From Oscillospiraceae bacterium (lineage in GTDB: Bacteria; Bacillota; Clostridia; Oscillospirales; Oscillospiraceae): DNA of 11,351 nt. Both the position numbers and the translations under genes were made by a program. Below the pieces are notes generated by a model. The model made no database searches and had not been told where the DNA came from. It worked only from the letters and a program-made list of their open reading frames with translations. Shown piece after piece: positions 6,556-11,351 of the stretch; the stretch's first letter is position 1; each line of letters begins with the position of its first letter. The DNA is taken from assembly GCA_020866945.1 (NCBI GenBank), contig JAJBVW010000123.1, positions 1 to 11,351 of the forward strand, given 5' to 3'.

Positions 6556-8251
6556 GACATTGATTTCCTCCTCAGTGCTGATTGTTGTGCTGGCCCTGCT
6601 GCGGCTGGCGCTGCGGGGGAGGATAAGGCCGGGGCTTCAATACGCCCTGTGGCTCGCGGTGCTGGTGCGGCTGCTGGTGCCTGTGAGCTGGTTTGAAAGC
6701 CCGGTGGGTGTAGCCTCCGTCACATCGGAGGCGGTGGCCCAGGCGGAGGTCGTGGCCAGTCTGCCCGTGGGGTCAGGTGAGACCCAGACTGTTCGGGAGA
6801 TAACGGAAACGGATACAGTGGTCAGTGAGACGGAGAATACCGCCCTCTCCCTGGGACAGCTTTTTAAAATCGTCTGGGTGGTTGGCTCAGTTGGGATGGG
6901 CCTATGGCTTCTCTGGGTGAACGGACGCCTGGCCCGGCAGCTTCGCCGCAGCCGACGGCCCTATTCCCGCTTCGGCGGGACGCAGGTCTATGTGGCGGAG
7001 GGAATCCCCTCGCCCTGTCTGTATGGGTTGATTTTTCCGGCCATCTATCTCACGGAGCAGGCGGCAGCTGACCCGGCCCGGGCCAAAACCGTGATTCTCC
7101 ACGAGCAAACCCACCGGCATCACTTGGATCATATCTGGACGGCTTTGCGGGTGCTGTGCCTGGTGGTCTACTGGTTTGACCCCTTTGTGTGGCTGGCGGC
7201 GGCCCTGTCCCGCCGGGACTGCGAGCTGTTTTGCGACGCCGCCACGGTGAAGACCATGGGGGAAGAGCATCGCTATGACTATGGCCGGACGCTGCTGGAT
7301 ATGACCGCCGTTGATCCCAGCCCCAGGGGACTTCTATCTGCCGCCACCACCATGACCGGCAGCCGGAAGGCCATTTCGGAGCGCATCCGGCGCATTGCGG
7401 AACGACCCAAAGCATCCGCCGCTCTGGGGGCGCTGGCCCTTTGCATTGCGGCCCTGGCCGTGGGCTGCACCTTCTCCGGCGCGGCGGATGATGCCCAGGT
7501 GGAGGAGTCAAACGAGTATTATGACTATCTGATGGAATGCTTCAGTGCCTGGGAGACCGGGGCGGAGGAACGGAACGAATACATATGGTTTTACAACGAT
7601 TACGACGAGCAGGTTTCCACGGAGAATTTCATCCTTCTGGAATCCGCCGCCGTATGGGATATGGAGCAGGTGAACGACAGTCTCTGGGCCTTCCTGGTGG
7701 AGCTGCAGTTTCAGGGCCAGGAGACGGAGCAATGCTATTATTTCGTGGGCCAGGTGGACGGGCGGCTGTATGTGTTTCTGAACGCCCAAAGCATCCCGGA
7801 GACCTTGGGGGAAGGCCTGAACCCGGACGATTATTCTCTGCTGGAGGATGGAGAGATCATGCTGGGGTCGGTGGCGGATTCCTATTGGGACACCTTATCC
7901 AGCTTGTTCAGCCAGTTTTATGACCCGGTCTCCGTGCAGATAAACGTCCCGGCGGACTATGTCCCCGCCTCGGAGGCAACGGGCCTGACATTGGAGGAGC
8001 TGATTTTCAGCACGGACAGCTTTCTGTTTGAATCCTTTGAAAACGGTTCGGTGACGATAGATGAGAGCGCCGCTGCTCTCATTCTCACGGGGGAGGACGC
8101 TGCCCTATACTTCCTGCCGGATACGGACGAGATGTATATTCTCAGCACCTGGGATGTGACCATGCGGGTATACAGCGAGACTGTGACCGGCTGGGAGCTG
8201 GTGGACGCTGTGCTGGACTGGGCCAGGGGCCTGGCGGCAGAACAGCCATAA
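6548..8251 (+). CDS. BlaR1/M56-type membrane metalloprotease with an unrecognised extracellular domain
   Basis: The 567-aa product has the BlaR1/MecR1 N-terminal architecture. Membrane segments lie at about 5-23, 31-48, 104-125 and 196-220, with a last one at about 289-306. The zinc protease motif HEQTH (185-189) and the downstream RRDCELFCDAA (222-232, E226) are of M56 type. In BlaR1, binding outside the cell activates this protease, which leads to loss of BlaI. Here the part outside, residues 311-567, is not an obvious penicillin-binding domain: I see no SxxK, SxN or KTG set in the expected arrangement. It is acidic and aromatic-rich with two cysteines (C331, C406). AVGC ending the last membrane helix resembles a weak lipobox. 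A further loop (about 50-100) also lies between membrane segments 2 and 3. It is probably a sensor for a different signal, or one that acts through another protein. Confidence 0.85.
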   Translation: MLETLISSSVLIVVLALLRLALRGRIRPGLQYALWLAVLVRLLVPVSWFESPVGVASVTSEAVAQAEVVASLPVGSGETQTVREITETDTVVSETENTALSLGQLFKIVWVVGSVGMGLWLLWVNGRLARQLRRSRRPYSRFGGTQVYVAEGIPSPCLYGLIFPAIYLTEQAAADPARAKTVILHEQTHRHHLDHIWTALRVLCLVVYWFDPFVWLAAALSRRDCELFCDAATVKTMGEEHRYDYGRTLLDMTAVDPSPRGLLSAATTMTGSRKAISERIRRIAERPKASAALGALALCIAALAVGCTFSGAADDAQVEESNEYYDYLMECFSAWETGAEERNEYIWFYNDYDEQVSTENFILLESAAVWDMEQVNDSLWAFLVELQFQGQETEQCYYFVGQVDGRLYVFLNAQSIPETLGEGLNPDDYSLLEDGEIMLGSVADSYWDTLSSLFSQFYDPVSVQINVPADYVPASEATGLTLEELIFSTDSFLFESFENGSVTIDESAAALILTGEDAALYFLPDTDEMYILSTWDVTMRVYSETVTGWELVDAVLDWARGLAAEQP

Positions 8252-8277
8252 AGATCATACCGCTGAAACAACGAAAC

Positions 8278-8303
8278 GGGGCCGCATCAAAGGATGCGGC
8301 CCC
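8278..8303. terminator. Bidirectional terminator between convergent blaR1-like and rpoD genes
   Basis: A perfect 11-base-pair GC-rich stem (8278-8288 with 8293-8303) closes an AAAG loop. On the minus strand it is followed by a T-rich stretch (GTTTCGTTGTTT); on the plus strand by ACGGTTTATT. It sits 26 bases after the plus-strand stop and 9 bases after the rpoD stop, so it can serve both. Confidence 0.8.
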
Positions 8304-8312
8304 ACGGTTTAT

Positions 8313-9717
<1,405 letters not shown>

Positions 9718-9728
<11 letters not shown>

Positions 9729-10173
9729 CTTTGCCACCATACCCTTTCGTCTGTCTCATTTTTTCGGCATAGCCCCGCAAATCCTCCGGCGGCGCGGAGC
9801 GGTCTTTTTCTTTTTGTATTCTTTGTATGTAATCCGCCATGGCCTGTTCGCTTGCGGCGGCGGTTATCTCGTCATGCTGGAGGATGCTGGACAGAAGCGC
9901 CATCTCCTCCGGGGAGAACTGTTCTCCCATGGCGGCCATGGAGACCGCCTTCCCCTGTCCGATTCGCCGGGTGACGGCGCCGTACAGCTGCCCCAGGGCG
10001 CGGGAGGTAAAGTCCTCCTCCCGGAGGGGCAGGTCGGGAAACTGCTCCGGGAACCGGCAGAGAAGGTTTATGACCCCCTCCTCCGCTCGGGCGCTGGGTA
10101 CGTTATCGTACCGCAGGGCGCGGCTCTGGGGCTGGGCCTGGCGCAGGGGGGCCGAGGCCTCCTTGTTCCGCTG
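9718..10173 (-). pseudogene. dnaG: DnaG C-terminal (helicase-interaction) part, separated by an in-frame TAG
   Basis: Directly after the TAG at 10174-10176, the same frame stays open for 151 codons to TGA at 9718-9720. It reads like the rest of DnaG: a variable linker, then RAEEGVINLLCRFPEQFPDL, then a helical C-terminus ending RGYAEKMRQTKGYGGKDGK. This part of DnaG binds the replicative helicase. As a separate protein it would need its own start. A perfect AAGGAGG lies at 10158-10164, just after the TAG, but no ATG, GTG or TTG follows in frame at usable spacing (only CTG at 10146). The next ATG, at 9939 behind AAGGCGG, gives only 73 residues. Reading TAG as a sense codon restores a DnaG of normal length. 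Confidence 0.8.
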
Positions 10174-11351
10174 CTATCTGGCGGCGGAGGCGTTTTGCTT
10201 TCGGATGCGGCTGACCTCCCCCAGAAACGCCTCCTTGGAAACATTAGCCTTTTCCGCCGCCCGTGCGCCGTATACCTCCCGTTCCACGCTGCCGGGCAGG
10301 GCGGCAATCAGCTTGGCGCTCTGCTTGAGATAGGCCACCCGCCCCTGGTCGGTGGTCAGATCAAGCCCCTCCTGTATCTGGGCCAGGCGGTATTCTATCT
10401 GGTTGCCGCTGCCCTCTATTACGTCCCGAAAGGCCTGGGGGCCGTTTTTCTGGATGAACTCGTCTGGGTCCTTGGCGTCCGGGAGATTCAGCACTCTTAT
10501 TTTCATGTCCAGCGGCTGCAATATGCTGATGGCCCGGTCTGAAGCCTTTCGGCCCGCGGCGTCGCTGTCGTAGGCGATAACGATCTCGTTCGTGTATCGG
10601 GCCAGCAGCCGGGCCTGATCCCCGGTCAGGGACGTGCCGAGGCTGGCCACCGCGCTGTCGAACCCCGCCTGGTGCAGGCTCACCACGTCTATATTGCCCT
10701 CTGCCAGCAGAATATATCCGCATTTGGATTTTTTTGCCAGATTCAAGGCGAAAAGGCTGTGGGATTTGCTGTATACCAGAGTGTCCGGGCTGTTCAAGTA
10801 TTTCGGCTCCCCGTCGCCCAATATTCTGCCGGAAAAGCCGATAACGCTGCCGCGCACGTCGATGACCGGGAACATCAGCCGGTTGCGGAAGTAGTCGTAC
10901 AGTCCTCCGCTTTTTCCCACACGGGCGAGGCCCGCGTCCACCAGCTCCTGCCGGGTGTAGCCCTTGGTGGTCATGGCATTCGTGAGGCTCTCCCAGGCGT
11001 CCGGCGCAAAGCCCAGGCCAAAGGGCTTCACCATGGAGGTTATGCCCCGCTGGGCCACATATGCCTGTCCCGCCTGGCCAGAGGGGGCGATAAGCTGCTC
11101 ATAGAAAAATCGCGCGGCGTCCCGGTTCAGCTCCAGCATTCGCGTGCGGCGTCCCCGGTTTTCGTCATGGCCGGACTCCGGCACCTCCATGCCCGCCCGT
11201 TTGGCCAAAAACCGCACGGCGTCAGGGAAGGAGAGGTTTTCAATCTCCATGATGAAGTTGATGACGCTGCCGCCCTTTCCGCAGCCGAAGCAGTGATAAA
11301 TCTGCTTCTCGCTGTTCACGGCGAAGGAGGGGGTCTTCTCCCCATGGAAGG
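10174..11351 (-). CDS. dnaG: DNA primase DnaG, N-terminal and catalytic part; 5' end outside window, ends at an internal TAG
   Basis: DnaG makes RNA primers at the replication fork. The window begins within the zinc-binding domain: FHGEKTPSF at the right edge, with the histidine of the CxxH pair at 11344-11346 and the second pair as CFGC. The catalytic core follows with the linker around KYLNSPDTLVYSKSHSLFAL and the TOPRIM motifs EGNIDV (10684-10701; EGYMDV in many relatives), YDSDAAG (10552-10575) and DPDEF. The frame ends at TAG after RKQNASAAR, in the poorly conserved linker before the helicase-binding domain. The visible part is 391 codons, and about 42 more are expected upstream, giving a truncated protein of roughly 430 residues against about 590 normally. 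DnaG is essential in studied bacteria, so the TAG is either a sequence error, a tolerated truncation, or somehow bypassed. Confidence 0.88.
   Translation of the reverse strand, partial: FHGEKTPSFAVNSEKQIYHCFGCGKGGSVINFIMEIENLSFPDAVRFLAKRAGMEVPESGHDENRGRRTRMLELNRDAARFFYEQLIAPSGQAGQAYVAQRGITSMVKPFGLGFAPDAWESLTNAMTTKGYTRQELVDAGLARVGKSGGLYDYFRNRLMFPVIDVRGSVIGFSGRILGDGEPKYLNSPDTLVYSKSHSLFALNLAKKSKCGYILLAEGNIDVVSLHQAGFDSAVASLGTSLTGDQARLLARYTNEIVIAYDSDAAGRKASDRAISILQPLDMKIRVLNLPDAKDPDEFIQKNGPQAFRDVIEGSGNQIEYRLAQIQEGLDLTTDQGRVAYLKQSAKLIAALPGSVEREVYGARAAEKANVSKEAFLGEVSRIRKQNASAAR

Noticed and set aside
10168..10176. Programmed readthrough of TAG in dnaG (TAG CAG context)
   Set aside because: Only partial resemblance to the viral UAG-CAR-YYA leaky signal, and no support in bacteria; left open only as part of the amber finding.

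Overview
The window looks like part of a chromosome from a moderately GC-rich Firmicute, probably a gut Clostridia/Oscillospiraceae-type bacterium. This rests on strong AGGAGG-type ribosome sites, a dnaG-rpoD pair, a BlaI/BlaR1-type pair, a multi-cofactor ene-reductase of the enoate reductase/Bai type, and a lipoprotein serpin. The taxonomic placement is inference from gene content and style. No database search was run.

Layout. 1-787 (minus): the N-terminal 262 residues of a secreted, membrane-anchored protein with CxxC/His repeats, behind a near-consensus promoter. 788-1090: intergenic, holding that promoter and the terminator of the next gene. 1091-3106 (minus): a 671-aa FMN/[4Fe-4S]/FAD old-yellow-enzyme-type oxidoreductase. 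It is divergent from 3279-4221 (plus), a family M19 dipeptidase whose reading frame is broken once near 3990. 4300-5562 (plus): a serpin with a lipoprotein signal, followed by a very long hairpin. 5756-6004 (plus): a small protein with two membrane segments and a zinc ribbon, then a strong terminator. 6172-8251 (plus): a BlaI-type repressor overlapping a BlaR1/M56-type membrane metalloprotease, with two BlaI-like dyads on their promoter. 8278-8303: a hairpin shared by the convergent blaR1-like and rpoD genes. 8313-9728 (minus): primary sigma factor RpoD. 9718 to the right edge (minus): DnaG primase, interrupted by an in-frame TAG at 10174-10176.

How the genes fit together. dnaG and rpoD form the familiar replication/transcription pair and overlap, so they are probably translationally coupled. 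The BlaI/BlaR1-like pair looks like a self-contained, autoregulated sensor: HEQTH protease core, repressor and two operators are present, but the extracellular part is a roughly 257-residue domain with no visible penicillin-binding motifs, and no beta-lactamase gene lies nearby. The serpin and dipeptidase may share a transcript.

The points most worth a second look are the unusual BlaR1-like ectodomain and its dual operator, the nonsense codon in dnaG, the dipeptidase frameshift, and the serpin with a predicted Glu at P1. The two gene lesions lie in otherwise intact genes, so sequence error must be excluded before giving either a biological meaning.
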